The translations under genes and the position numbers were made by a program. Positions 1 to 12,175 of a stretch of 64,000 nt of DNA are shown piece after piece (position 1 is the first letter of the stretch; every line of letters begins with the position of its first letter). The stretch is taken from contig NW_001865072.1 of NCBI RefSeq assembly GCF_000002865.3, positions 112,398 to 176,397 of the forward strand, in the 5' to 3' direction. The notes beneath the pieces were generated by a model that was not told where the DNA came from, ran no database searches, and saw only the letters and a program-made list of their open reading frames with translations. The stretch comes from Monosiga brevicollis MX1. Its lineage: Eukaryota > Opisthokonta > Choanoflagellata > Craspedida > Salpingoecidae.

Positions 1-3000
1 GCAAAATAACACGTGCAAGTGCCATGAAACAACAGCAGCAACAGCAACGACATGGTATCGATAGGGATTGCGCAGCACGTACGAGGCTTGGCAGCGAGTA
101 ATATGCGGGCGCAGGATGGCCGGCAAGGTACCTAGCACAGCCTACCCGCCACGCGAAGGCAAAAAAAAAAAAAAAAGAAAAAAAAAAGTGTGAGCTTTTC
201 CAGGGAGGCAGGTGCAAGAACCACGATGTACCAATACTTACCGCGGCATCACGGTGGCTGGCGTCCACAAGAACGGCGACGAGGGTATCTTCATGACGCT
301 GCAAGTACAGATGACACTGCGATCGTGCCTCCTCGCTGCGCGCAGGGATGTGCTCAAAATAGTGCTGAAGCCGGTCGTCCAGCGCCAATGACGGCACGCG
401 AGAGACGCTAGGAGAAAAGGGTTCAGTCACGCGACTGCTTTGACTGCCTCGGGTGCTGGTGGCCTCGTCGGTTTCTGTAATGGTGGCCATGCCGGCGGTT
501 GCTGGCGTGCCGGGCTGCTCAGGGCTGTAGTAGCTCAAGCTTGAAGCCTGCGAGTTGGCTGGTAGCGGCGCAGCCGTCACAGAGGCCTGACCAGGCCGCG
601 ACAGGCTGAAAGACGCCAGGCCCAGATTGAGATCCGTTTCGAGCCGGGGATACATGGAAAATTGCGACCGTTGCACATGTGATGCGTCCAGGTTGAGGTT
701 TTCAAATGCATCCACGGGTACAGCCATGTCCTTCTCCACCGAATCAAGGTGTCGATCCTGAGCGAAGACCGTCAAGACGTGTGCATCGTCTACAAATCCC
801 AAAGATGCACAATGTGACGAAAGCAAAAACATCGCGCGCGCCACGCGAATAGATGTTTTCAAAAGAGTAGAGCCCAGCACCATCAAACTAGTTGCGGCAG
901 AGTTGACACACCAGCAAGACGCAAGTGGTGTGTGCCCAAGCTGACGCGCGCCTCAAAGGCGGAGGGTGTCATCTGCCGCAGAGATGGGTTGCGACTCTGG
1001 GCTCGGTTGGGGCCAACTAAATGGGGGGTCCCCGCAAAGACCGCAGGCATCAAGAAGAAGCCAGTGAGTTGCATCACAGGACCGACAACTGCTGCCATGG
1101 AAATAGCATGCCTCGAGCAGCATCGCATGTACTTACAAACATTGGCAGCCATGCCACTCTGGCTCACAAGGGGGGACTGCAAGCGGCGGGGTGAGACAGC
1201 CGGCACAAGACCTGTACAGACACCAGCCTAAGTTGAGAAAAAGCAACAAGCCAATCGAGGCACGGGCCGGCATGCGCAATGGTCGCCACGCGATCATGCA
1301 CTTGATTGCTGCTTACTGGAGGTGCTGCTCGATGACGAGAGGTTGTGACGACGGCCGGCGGATTTGGGCGAGTAGGTGCGGGTTGAATGGCGGCTGGACG
1401 GGCGAATACTCGTGCTTTGCGCCGTGGGCGTAGAGGGTGAGTCCAAGAACGAAGCGTTTAGCTGAGGCCAGGCATGCAAATGAGGGGTCATGGCGGCCCG
1501 CGCTGGACCACAAGGCACATTTGCACCAAGCACTCTGCAGCCCACATACGCTGTTGACTGGGGTAGGTGTGAGCGCTGGAATGGCCGGTAGACTCTTGCG
1601 AGACAATGTCCGAGTCGTTTTGTCAGGCGTGTCAAGATCGGCCCCGCTGTTGGGACGCCGGCTCTCTTGCAGACGCTTCTCGTCCTCTTGGAAACGATAG
1701 TATCGATTCTATAGGGGAAGGCGCAGGGCAGTAGGTGGTGAATGAGGCTGAAATGCAATAAAGACAGCGGTTCGGAGGTGGTTGGCAGAGCGAGCGCAGT
1801 TGGCGCAGTACAGACATTGCTGTTGAGAAAGCCGTAGCGGTGGCAAATATTGGTTATCAGACCAGCCGCCAGCATGCGTTCGCCTAGGCGGGTAGCCTCG
1901 ACCTCATCACGTGCTTGCCCGATGGTCACGAGAAGTTGCACAAACTCGCTGCCGATGAAGCAGAGCTCTGAGCGGCAGTTGGTCGCAAAGTCAACGTAGC
2001 ATCTAATAAAGGGGACAGGGCCGCCACTGGCCTATACCGGGGGAGAAGGCATGACCTTGAGAGCACGGGCGCAAGTGCTGAGGGGCGGGGACAGAGAACA
2101 AGCTTGACTCACCAGCATGGCTTCGCGAATGTGGGTCGCCCGCTTGGCCAATTGGCGTCGCTCCAGCTCGCCAAACGATGTGGTAAACTATTGAGAATCA
2201 CACAGGACCAACATGATGGAAAACGCTGTGAGACCCTGCCGGGACAAGACGCCTTTTCAGCGCAGGCCAGTCGGCGTCATCATGCAGAACCTCGGCAGAC
2301 AACTAAGCTCGTGCCACGGGCCAAAGCTCGCGTACCTGAGGACGCAGGAAGAGCATAATGTGGTCTAAGATGGCATCAGGCAGCTGCGAGCAGACGATGC
2401 TGCGTGCAGAACAGAACGTCAGGATCAGCACGGGCAAAGGAAAAAGAACTTCACTTGCAAGCTCTGATCTGCTTGAGGGGCTGTTCGATGCCCACCTCTG
2501 TTGAAAAAGGACGGCCGCCCCTCTTATGGCGTCTTGGCTGCACAAATGGCGCACAAGCTCGGCCGTCTGAATGAAGGCGCTGTTGTGTTCCTACGAAATG
2601 CAAACGTCGTTCTCGGCCTGTGAGCAGGCATGAAGGGACTGTGGCTGAAGCAAGGCAGAACGGCCATAAAGATGGGTCGGGGTGGCGGGTGCATACAGGA
2701 GCGATGCGAAGCCGCGGCAGCGCAGGGAAGACGCTTCGGATGACGTCTCGTGGCGGGCAGACGTGGGCGAAGAGGCGTGTCAGGATCCGAGTGCACAGGG
2801 CGGAGAATTTGCTACGGTCGCCACGGACCGACTACACGCCAAAGCATGGAACAAATAGGGCCGGGGTTGTGGCTGAGCGGTGAAGCGCAAAGCTGAGGCA
2901 CCAATTGCGATTGGCAGAGGCTGGCGGGACAGGCTAAGCATCAACAATCAAGCGCATCTATACCGCTTTAATGAATTCAAAGCCATTGTGGTAAAACTGG

Positions 3001-3668
3001 ATGCCATCGACAATTTGGCGCAACTGTGAAGCAAGCGCGCTCGTGTCCATGCTCCAGTGGCCCGAGAGCGCCTAGACGGATCGAGGTGCCCGAGTGATGG
3101 GTGCGCAAGAATCAGTGCGAAAAGAACGGCAGCAGGACGTGCAAGGCTATGCGTGCACGTCGTCCAGCCAAAGTACAGCGAAAGGGCCGTGAGCGGAAGC
3201 ACGTACGAGAAGAAAGCTCGAATGGGAATAAACAACGACATTGGCATTGGTAAAGCGGACAGCTTGAAGGTCGGCTCCACATAGCGTGCTGCTAAATGCG
3301 GCAAGACCCAGCAAGTTGCCGCAGTACTTGCCCTATCGGTGGCATGGCAGTACATTCATGTGCGGGTCAGACGCGAGCTGGAGGCTGAAATCGTTGCGCA
3401 CAACAACAAGGGCAAGGGCACCTGATTTTGAACTGGAACGTCTTCTGGGGCCAAGAAGGTAATGACGCCCAGTTCCTTTGGAGTGTACTCGTGCGGTAGG
3501 TAGGACCTGTGCGATGGCAGATGCAGTGGAATGAGAGAAATAAAAAGGGGGTCCCCGTCCGAGCAGGCAGCCCACACGCCAGGCCATGTCTCGCCGTTGT
3601 CACTCAACGCACTTGTCGCACAGCACAAGGCTGTGCTCCAACCAGGCGGCCGCATCCAAGGAATCCAT
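1..3668 (-). CDS. Longin-like / DEP-domain protein, multi-exon, C-terminus beyond left edge
   Basis: The start ATG is at 3668 (MDSLDAAAWLEHSL). Exon 1 (3613-3668) splices in phase into exon 2 (3422-3506, SYLPHEYTPKELGVITFL). Later exons on this strand read DTSALASQLRQIVDGIQFY (about 2955-3055), SKFSALCTRILTRLFAHV (about 2720-2830), EHNSAFIQTAELVRHL (about 2530-2592), IVCSQLPDAILDHIMLFL (2336-2399), FTTSFGELERRQLAKRA (about 2113-2194) and a DEP-like exon (about 1814-2002: GSEFVQLLVTIGQARDEVEA, then TRLGERMLAAGLI). A Ser/Thr-rich exon (about 233-815) ends with LYLQRHEDTLVAVLVDAS. Segments of the type 'IVCSQLP' and 'LYLQRHEDTLVAVLVDAS' resemble the longin modules of HPS4/CCZ1/FUZ/INTU trafficking proteins; this is a family-level impression. 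DEP domains bind membranes or receptors. I cannot name an orthologue. Exons between about 880 and 1800 are uncertain. Confidence 0.6.
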
Positions 3669-3875
3669 GCTTTTCCGGCACCCTCAAAACACACAACCTC
3701 GCCCACTGATCTGATCTGATCAGCACACGGCGGTCCAGCAGTCGGGCCGTCGGCAGCGTTCCTCAAACGCCCGATTCTGACGCGCTCGGTTCAAAAGCAA
3801 GAAAGACAAAAGAAAATGCATGACAAATCGCGTTTGCGTGTGTGTCTGTGTGTGTGTTACTTTCAAGCATTGCAA

Positions 3876-3916
<41 letters not shown>

Positions 3917-4180
3917 TCGATCATCGACTACTGGCTGCTACAGGCCGACGTTCCGAAGTTAGGTTGCAACTTGGACTGGGACACTACTCTTGTGTGTCTC
4001 TTCTGGTCTTGGTTGCCTCTGCCTCTGCCTCTTGTACTGTGTCTCTTCGCTGGCTCACTACGTTTAGTAGAGGGGCCGGGGCTTAGAAGTGGCTCGCCTG
4101 CACCTTGCTCCTTTGCTTGTGGATGGATCGGCGAGTCAAGACATGTAAATCAATAAGATAATTTGCAAAGCATGCGCCCT
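3669..4180. promoter_or_regulatory. Tandem intergenic region with (TG)n, upstream of the DEP gene
   Basis: Both flanking genes are on the minus strand, so this holds the promoter of the DEP gene and the 3' end of the SDR42E gene. A (TG)n microsatellite lies at about 3838-3914, interrupted once. No TATA box or other element was recognised. Confidence 0.4.
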
Positions 4181-5880
4181 TCAAGAGAGCTTGAGCTCGG
4201 GGGTCGGCTGGAGCGCAGCCCAAAAGAGGATGCCGAGAAAAAGCAGGCTCGTGGGCACCGAGAGTCGGTATGCTAGAGTGCGATACCGCGTGCGAGCGTC
4301 GCGCACAAGTGGGGCCAGGACTTGGCGTGTGCGAGCAATGCCCTCAGCAGCTGACACAATAGGCTCATATCCCAAGTCGGCACGTACGGGCGTCATGTCC
4401 ATAAAGTGCGTATAGCCCACCTGAGATGGGAGTGTTCAAATACCAAAAGTCAAGAACAACTGAGTGAAAGGATACACGCCAGTGGCAACAGGAAGAAGAA
4501 GAAGAAGAAGCCGTAGGGTCAAACCAAAGGGTGCCCTTGAGGGAACGGAGCACACCTTGAAAACCTCGGCGCGAGTCAGAAAGGGCTCAAAGGGGAACAC
4601 GGGACCGACCAGGCGGTGAACCGCCTCGGTCGCCGTGGCCACAACAGACATCAGCCAGGTCGGCACCCACATGCGAATTCGATTGGGCAACCCAAGCACA
4701 TCCTGGATAAAGAAGAAATTGTTCACGGGTTGACCATCGGCGATGGGGAACGCCTTGCCGCAGACATGTTGATCCTGCGCCAAGCATCGCTGGCCTGCCA
4801 GCCAGATGCCTTGAACCAGGTTGTCGCCATGCACCCAGTCGCAGAGCACCTCGGGGCTGCCAATGCCAAAGAAATCGAGTCCCTGGTTGTAGAGGCCGAT
4901 GATACGTGGAAAATGGCGTGTCTCGTGCTCGCCGTAAATAGCGGCTGGCCGGATCGCAATCGTAGCCAGGCGACGGTTGATACCGGCAGTTGGACTATTG
5001 TTGGCAGCCAATACAAGCGCCTCGGCTTCTTGTTTGGTTCTACCACAGGCGTATGGGGCGGACAAGATGCTCCCATCAGTCTCCTGCAGTGCTCTTCAGG
5101 CGCAGACACGATGTCACCCACTTTGAATAAATGTCGACGTGAGCATCGGACGGCACATAGGGCAGATCCAGCCCTCCCGCTACGATAGGGTTGCCAGCAT
5201 AAACGACGTTGTAGGTCGAGATGTACACACATGCGCGCACGTCATGCTCACGACAAGCAGCCAGGACCTACAGGCGGGGCAGTGGCAAGCACGCCAAGTC
5301 TCAACCAGCGCACATTGAGACAGTGTTTCAAGATCTGCAAAGGACCAACGTGTTGCGTGCCGGTCACGTTCACAGCGCGCACGAGGTCGCGCTGTAGCTG
5401 AGCGCTGCCGGACATGCCATACGAAGCGAGGTGGTAGACGATATCGATGCCCTGTCGATGCCGAACCGCATGATGAGCCAGCTCACTGTGCTTTTTTTTT
5501 TCGCGGAACTTGGGGCGCAAATTGCAACCTTTCAGAGTCCAAAACATCAAATGAATAAAAAGCAAAACTCAACCTGAAAGAGCTTGAGGCAGGCAGGGTC
5601 TGTGAGATCCTGTCTCACAAACTCGACGCGCTCGTCTACAATCGCAGGGGCAAAGCATACAATGTCATCGACTGGCAGGGGGCCATGCAGTGCGACCCAG
5701 TCCAGAGCCAGAAGGCCACGCACCCTCGAGTCGTGCCGTCCAATCCATGTGCCGCAACGGAAACGCCAAGTCCACCAGCGTGAGCCGAGCTGGTTCAGGC
5801 TTCTCATCCAACAGCCGCAATGCCAGCAGCATCCCCACATAGCCGCCGGCCCCTGTAATGAGCACCGAGCTTTCTGCCAT
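4181..5880 (-). CDS. SDR42E-type short-chain dehydrogenase (3-beta-HSD/sterol dehydrogenase family)
   Basis: An extended SDR enzyme, NAD(P)-dependent, probably acting on sterols or steroids at the ER membrane. The N-terminus (5880) has the Rossmann signature SSVLITGAGGYVGMLLALRL followed by an acidic strand end (LTLVDLAF). Next come GIDIVYHLASYGMSGSAQ (typical xHxAS segment) and CVYISTYNVVYAG. The catalytic YxxxK is split by an intron: one exon ends ...HVDIYSK (two bases of the Lys codon) and the next begins with TKQEAEALV, giving YSKTK. Family motifs IRPAAIYGEHETRHFPRI, WVHGDNLVQ and PVNNFFFIQDVL follow. The C-terminus (ARTRYRTLAYRLSVPTSLLF then LGILFWAAL) carries one hydrophobic segment, consistent with a membrane anchor. 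Four or more exons; start chosen at the only Met before the Rossmann glycine motif. Head-to-head with calcineurin A. Confidence 0.9.
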
Positions 5881-6516
5881 GCTTAACGTCGCAGCACAAC
5901 TGCTGCCTTTTCAAAAACAGAAAGGAAAAAAAAGAGTAGGAATAGGGTATCCTTGAAAAAGCCAAGTCAGTTGCGAGCTCTTTGCCCCCACTTTTGCCGT
6001 TGTCGCCCGCCGCTGTCGCCCGCCACCCTCCACCGTCTGTCTGCTGACGCGCGACTGACCGCTGAGAAGTCCAGCAGCTGTCCAACTCTGATTGAGTGTC
6101 CGCAGTTCTCGACCTTGACTGTTTTTATCTGACGTTCACATTGTGACGCAGGTCACAATAAGTTCAAGCAGAGCCACATCATGTTGCTAGTATATATGCG
6201 TTAGTTCTGCACCAGTAAAATTACGGTGATACAATAACTCAATTCATGGCTACACAAAACCCTGGAACCAAACTCAATCTGACATCCAACAGCAACACGC
6301 AAGACCAACGCGAACCAAAATATTTTCCAATTTCCCTGCAGAAGCAATGACGTTAAGCTTTATCACACTATAAAGCTTAAAAGTGTGATGCTGGCACACA
6401 TGCTCTTTCACCACAGCGGTCGGTAGGCGGCATGTAAAGAACAGGTGTTGTGTTCAAAGCAGGCCATCAGCACTTTTCCATGATCGTGTGTGTGTGTGTG
6501 ATCAACAAGTAGCATC
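5881..6516. promoter_or_regulatory. Head-to-head promoter region SDR42E / calcineurin A
   Basis: This 636 bp region separates two divergent start codons. It contains a TATA-like string (tatatatgcg, about 6191-6200) reading toward calcineurin and an inverted-repeat element at 6353-6389, reported separately. A short (TG)n lies at about 6486-6499. No coding potential was seen. Confidence 0.5.
6353..6389 (+). repeat. Perfect 11-bp inverted repeat overlapping a second 8-bp inverted repeat
   Basis: TTAAGCTTTAT (6353-6363) and ATAAAGCTTAA (6370-6380) are perfect reverse complements with a 6-base loop. In addition ATCACACT (6362-6369) is the reverse complement of AGTGTGAT (6382-6389). The two pairings share bases, so only one can form fully at a time, or the loop can pair downstream as a pseudoknot. 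It lies 128 bp before the calcineurin start codon, so it may be in the 5' UTR or promoter. Confidence 0.6.
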
Positions 6517-9500
6517 ATGGCCAAGCGACCCGACCTTTCCGAACGGCAGATCAGCTGGGTTCCTGCCCCGGCATCCCGTATCCTCGATGAGGAAGGTGCG
6601 TTTCCAGGCCGGCGCTTGCCCCTCACAACCGAGAAGCCCACCCGTGTCCGCCAGGTTTCACTCGACGTCGGTCATCCTCATCTCCCGCCTGTTTCGCACA
6701 TCTTCACCGTGCCCGACCTTGATGCCCCTTGCTTTGCTGGCCCGCTTCGCATTTGGCTATGGTAGACATTTTTGATGAAAATGGCATTCCTCTCGTCAAC
6801 GTGCTCTGCCAGCACTTCAAGCGCGAAGGTGCGTTCTATGAGGCTCGCCCGCGCACCACTTTGCCAGCAATTGGGCCAGTGTTGCTACGCCCAAGTGTTT
6901 GAATGAGTGCCTGCTTTCCTTCAAAAAGACCAAGAACAATTTTGGTCAGCGCTTCCTCACCTTGCCGCGGGTATGCGCCGCGTTGGTTCGCCTCGTCTGG
7001 TGCAGGTCGCCTGACGGATCGCGCCGCCATCCGCATTCTTGATGATGTGGCTGATGTCATGCGCAAGGAGGTGAGTCTTGCACTGGCTGAGCACCGCTCA
7101 GCACCTGACTGACTACACATGCTTGGCATGAGCTCACGATCCTTCTTGTCTGCTGCCGCAGCCCAATGTCTTGCAAGTCCCGGCCCCCGTCGTCATCGTT
7201 GGCGACATTCACGGCCAGTTTTATGACCTGATGAAGGTTTGTGGTCCTCTTCTCCCTCCCTCCCCCAGGCCATTCTCCTTCCGTTTGAACTTGCGACTCG
7301 ACTCGTTCATCAGCTGTTCTATCCCTCATTACCTTTTTTTATTTTTATTTTTTATTTTTTTTATTTTTTGAACAACGTCCAGGTGTTTTCCGTTGGCGGT
7401 GATCCCGCAACAACCAAGTACCTCTTCCTCGGTGACTACGTGGTACGCCTGACGATGGCAGCGCTGTCGTGTTTCATGACCATCTTGTTGAGGCTTTGGA
7501 GCATGCCCTTTGCCTCCCTTTTGCTTTCTCTTTCTCCTTTTTTTTTCCCCCCCTGAAAGTTGAGCTTTGGAAGCTGAGTAGCTTGATTGATATGAATTGC
7601 GTGTTGTGGCCCGACAGGACCGTGGCTACTTTTCGCTCGAGTGTGTCCTATACATCTGGTCACTCAAGCTCAAGTACCCAGGGAACTTTTGGCTTTTGCG
7701 TGGCAACCACGAGTGCCGTCATTTGACCGAGTTCTTTACCTTCCAAACCGAGGTGCGTATACCATTCGTCCTGCCTTTGCATCCGCAACGATGATGTACT
7801 CCCAACGAATTGCTTGGCCCCCCACAACTTGCTCGGGACCCACGATGTGCTCGGGCCCCTGACCCACGCTGACCGTTTTAGGTCGGCTACAAGAACTCGC
7901 TCTCCGTCTATGACGCCTGCATGAACAGCTTCGACTGTCTTCCCATCGCAGCCATCATGAACAAGCAGGTGCGCTCCCCTTGGTCGTGCACCATCATATG
8001 CGCCGCTCGCCCGCCATACCCTCCCAGCTTTGAGAGGGTGAGGTCACTGGCTCATTTTTTCCCTCCCGTGCTCACTTTTCCTTCCCATGCATGCCATATG
8101 ATCCCATCTGACAAGTTCTTCTGTGTCCACGGTGGAATTTCACCCGAAGTCTCCAAGGTGGAAGACATCAAGTACGTTTGCCTTGTACCACCCACTTTTG
8201 CACCATGGTTGTAACTCAATCATCTCACGGCGTTTGCGATCGCCGATTAGCTCGCTGGATCGCTTCAACGAGCCTGACGAGAGTGGCGCGCTGTGTGATT
8301 TACTATGGGCTGACCCCCACGATCGCTTCGATGAGGTCAGTCACTCCACCCTGTCACATCTGGACGTTGTTGATGAGCCATCTCACGTCTCGTTCAAACC
8401 GTTCCCTGTCGTGCTCAGGACTTGGGTGACACGGCATTCCAACACAACGAGACTCGCGGTTGCAGCTACTACTACACGCACAAGGCTGTCTGCAGCTTCT
8501 TGGAACGCAACGAGCTGCTGTCCGTTATCCGCGCTCACGAAGCGCAGGATGCTGGCTACCGCATGTACAAGCCCAATCCCTCAACAGGCTTTCCCTCAGT
8601 CATCACCCTCTTCTCCGCACCAAATTATCTCGACGTCTATGGCAACAAGGTGTGTTCCATGCTGTCCCGCGGCCACAAATACCGGCCCAGGAGCATCTGG
8701 TGTCTCATTGCTCCCCATTCTTGCCACAGGCGGCCGTCATGATTTACGCCAACAACTCCATGAACATTAAAAAGTTTTCCGCTTCTGAACACCCTTACTG
8801 GTATGCCTAGCTTTTCTCCGCCTAGCTTTTCTCGCATAGCCCTTGGTACATGGTCTTCCTCACCTGTCGCCATTCCCCCTACCTTAACCGCGCCCCAGGT
8901 TGCCCAATTTTATGGATGTGTTCACCTGGTCCCTTCCCTTTATCGGTGAAAAGACGACGGAAATGCTCGAGCATCTCATGAACGTGTGCAGTGCAGAGGA
9001 GCTGGCACAGGTATTGGATTCGTTTTACCCTTGCCGACAAATTGCGTGGTTCTGTTTGTGTGCCTCTTCTTCTCTCTGCTCTACTTCTTCCTTACCTTTG
9101 ACAATGCCTGCCTTACCAGACTAACACAGAGGTGGATGAACTGGCTGACAAGATGAAGAAGGCTATGTCGCGCGTCAAGACCCGACGCCAATCCTACAGG
9201 TTCGCATCGACATCGCGCGATGCCGATACCTCACCTCTCGATCCGACTTAGCGAACCGACTCATCATCTATGAACGTTGATTTTCTTGCTTGCCTTCTTC
9301 TTCTTCTTCTTCTTCTTCTTCTCCTTCTCTTTCCGTTCTCTTTTATAGTGAGGTGAACGAGCTGAACCGCAAAGCCCTCAGCATGGCTGGTGCCGCGAGC
9401 CCGACTGGCGAGGCTCCCTCGGAGGAAGTCATCGAGGTATGCATTTTCGTTTCATTTCTGCAAAGTCTCTTGGAGGTTGGACACAAGCTCACGCCCAGCT

Positions 9501-9662
9501 CACTTCACCACACCCTTCTCCTTTGCTGCATGGCAGACGGCCAAGCAAACATTCGAGGGCGTGCGCAGCCTGGATCGTGCCAACGAGTCCCGACCTCGTC
9601 GCGACTCAGTCAACAAGGCTCGCGTCTTCCGACGACGCCAGACTCTCGAGCAAGTCGAATAG
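6517..9662 (+). CDS. Calcineurin A, Ca2+/calmodulin-dependent Ser/Thr phosphatase (PP2B) catalytic subunit
   Basis: Multi-exon PPP-family metallophosphatase. Starts [20 protein letters not shown]; exon 1 (6517-6670) and exon 2 (6764-6828) join in phase to give [14 protein letters not shown]. All metal-binding motifs are present: [19 protein letters not shown] (split by an intron near 7440/7617), [20 protein letters not shown] and [15 protein letters not shown]. The calcineurin-B-binding helix reads [18 protein letters not shown] then [16 protein letters not shown] basic, calmodulin-binding-like stretch follows ([18 protein letters not shown]). The autoinhibitory element is [18 protein letters not shown], close to animal FEEAKGLDRINERMP. 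It ends [10 protein letters not shown] before TAG at 9660. With calcineurin B and calmodulin it dephosphorylates targets in response to Ca2+. No catalytic residue is missing. Confidence 0.97.
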
Positions 9663-10071
9663 GCAAATTGGGCGTAGAGACCCGTTGTGGGGGCGTGCCG
9701 TCTGTTGGGTGTTGGCATGCAGTGTGTCTTGGCGTTGTATTTGTCGCTGTTGAAATGAAAGTCCTTTTTTTTTTTTTTTTTTGTGCGTGCCACTGCCTCG
9801 CTTTGTGGCTCTGCTCGCCCCTCACACTTTCTTGAACGACTCGTGATGCATCCGTGTCCAAATCATGGGGTGAAGACTCTGGTGCGATGCACATGCTGAT
9901 CGCCCTTGCCATTATGGCTTTGTATGCCAAAATCGAGTGACGCATGTCTAACAATTGACATTTTCAATGCACGTGTGAATTTTTCGAGCCAGCACCATCA
10001 TTGCTCAACACCGATGTTCTCCTTTTCGGTTATCTTTTTTTTTTATCGACATGTTCCAAACGTCCAATGCA
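9663..10071. other. Tail-to-tail intergenic region (calcineurin A / PGS1)
   Basis: The 409 bp between two converging stop codons are AT-richer than the flanks and hold poly-T runs at about 9765-9781 and 10035-10044. They presumably contain both 3' UTRs. No further gene was seen. Confidence 0.5.
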
Positions 10072-12124
10072 TCAAAAGTATCGACCAAACTGATGTGAGA
10101 TCCACTTGACCCAGGGCTTGACCTTCTCAGCACCTTCGTGGCTGGGCACTGGCGTGCTGTCCTCAAGCAAGGCTTTGGCCTCCTGCAATGGTGCATGAAT
10201 GGGTTTTGCGTAAAATACAATATTGAGCAATCACGTCGAAATAGGAAAAGCATTGAAGGTCGTGGAAGGCTGATCCCACCTGATTGAAGGCCTCTTGTAA
10301 CTCAGAGTTGTTTGTTGCCATCACCAGCTGCAAAGCAAGACCAGTTGGCTTGATCATGGGCACAAGTACACAGAGATCAAGTCAGAGGAAGGGAAGGCGC
10401 AACCGGACCTGAAACTCAAGATCAAGTTCTTGCGACCGTAGTCCAAAGTTTGACGAGCCGATGGTGGCCAAAACCACGCGATTCAAAGCATCAAAAACGT
10501 GGAGACCTATGCGACCACCCTCCACAAAATCGGAGGATTCAAAGTGAATCAAACGCTGCGTACATGCGCTCGCCATTGTTGGTACATTTCACTGCCGCGC
10601 ATGGCTTTGAACCCACCTTTGGCATGAAAGGTCCAGCCCTCGTGACGCCATTGGCGCACGTCCAAGTTTGTTTTTTTACAAGCAGCCGCTGCGTCCTGGA
10701 ACCCATGAAGCAGATGCAAATAGGCGTAGGGAATGTGGCCTTTGGCGCCTGACATGCCCAAAGGATCAGGGGTGGGGGTGGTGAGACTTTTGTGCGACTT
10801 GAGGACAGGAAGCCTAAACGCGGGCGTGTATGTCTTGCTGCAAGACTGACCTCGAGCACCCAGAAATCCGTTTGCTTCAAGGCTGGCACACAGGACTGTG
10901 ACAGCACCCTGTCATGTCCAATGAGCCCATTGCCAGACCACGCTCGTGAGCTCCAGTTCGAGCTGTGGCGGATACACGGATTCGAGATGGCGTGGCTAGG
11001 CTCCATTTTGCTCGTACCTGGTGAGCCAAAAGCATTTTCTGGTAGATGGGGCTGAGATTGAAATACCCTGTGGAAAGCTGAATTCGATGCTCGGACCGAA
11101 GGACCTGGCTCAGTTCTGATCATGGCGTCGAATCGGTGATCGATGAGTGCGTGCTTGGCGCACGGAGCAGGATGATACGGTGAAGATGTGTCGCGGCTTG
11201 ATGCAGGAGTCTTCTACCTTGAGAAAAGACCTGATCGTAGCGAACGCCGTAGTAGCCCATCTGCAAGACAGGGGCCACAACGGCCATGTCCGTGGCTGCC
11301 AGATCGAAGAGCTTCTTCTTGGCTTCGCTGGCATAGTTGGCAACCAGGCGCCCCAAATCTCGCTGCATACCTCGGACGTGCCGTTTCACATCCTCTGTGG
11401 TGATCCCAGGCCAGTGGTGATGAGACGAGCAAAGAGAGGACAAAAAAAATATCAAAGGGGATGCGTTTGATAGGGAGCACTGCGCGGACGCTCACCTGCT
11501 GGATGGGCCTTGGTGTAGCGCGATGGGGTGATGGAGCCGTCAGCACGGAGGTACAACGAGTGACGGCTGACGGTGGCAATGATGTCAGCGCAAAAAGATG
11601 CTAATTGCTCATCTTCAATCATCACATAGCTGATTTAAAGGTTGATAAAGGCCCCACGAAAAGAGCAGGGAGAATACCATGAGCCGTCACGTCAGCCCTG
11701 AGCAAAATAGGCAGTATAATTTCATGTGTGCTCTATGCGTACCGATCCACGCGTTGCGTAAAATATTCTTCCTGGAGGTTTGCGCCACTGATAATCACCT
11801 TGTTGTCGACAACGTAGAGCTTCATGTGCTGCAGGCCCATAATTTCGTTGAGAGGAGAGCGGAGCAGCTGGCGTGCGACCGATCGCAATCGAGGAGTGTG
11901 GTACAGGGCACAGCGCCCTTGCTCGGCCTGTCCACAGATGGCACAATAAGAAAGGGAGTGGTCAACAAGTGAGCCGAGTTCATGATCATGGCAAAGCAAG
12001 TCCAAGCAGGTCGTTTGAGCAAATACACACGAGATGCAGCAGGGCTGTGGCGCTGCTTCGGCCCTGGGCATCGACGCGAGTTCCGCGAGTGTAGTCGAGT
12101 AGAAAGCGCAGCTACATCGCAGAT

Positions 12125-12175
<51 letters not shown>

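Noticed and set aside
2948-3355. Hydrophobic frame suggesting a membrane protein (LFIPIRAFFSYVLPLTALSL)
   Set aside because: The neighbouring exons and the DEP-like exon are soluble, and an alternative frame in the same stretch (AVRFTNANVVVYSHSSFLLV) fits a longin-type protein better.
5030-5160. Apparent Cys in place of the catalytic Tyr of the SDR enzyme (YACGRTK)
   Set aside because: That reading runs through an intron. Splicing with the codon split across the exons restores YSKTK, so the active site is intact.
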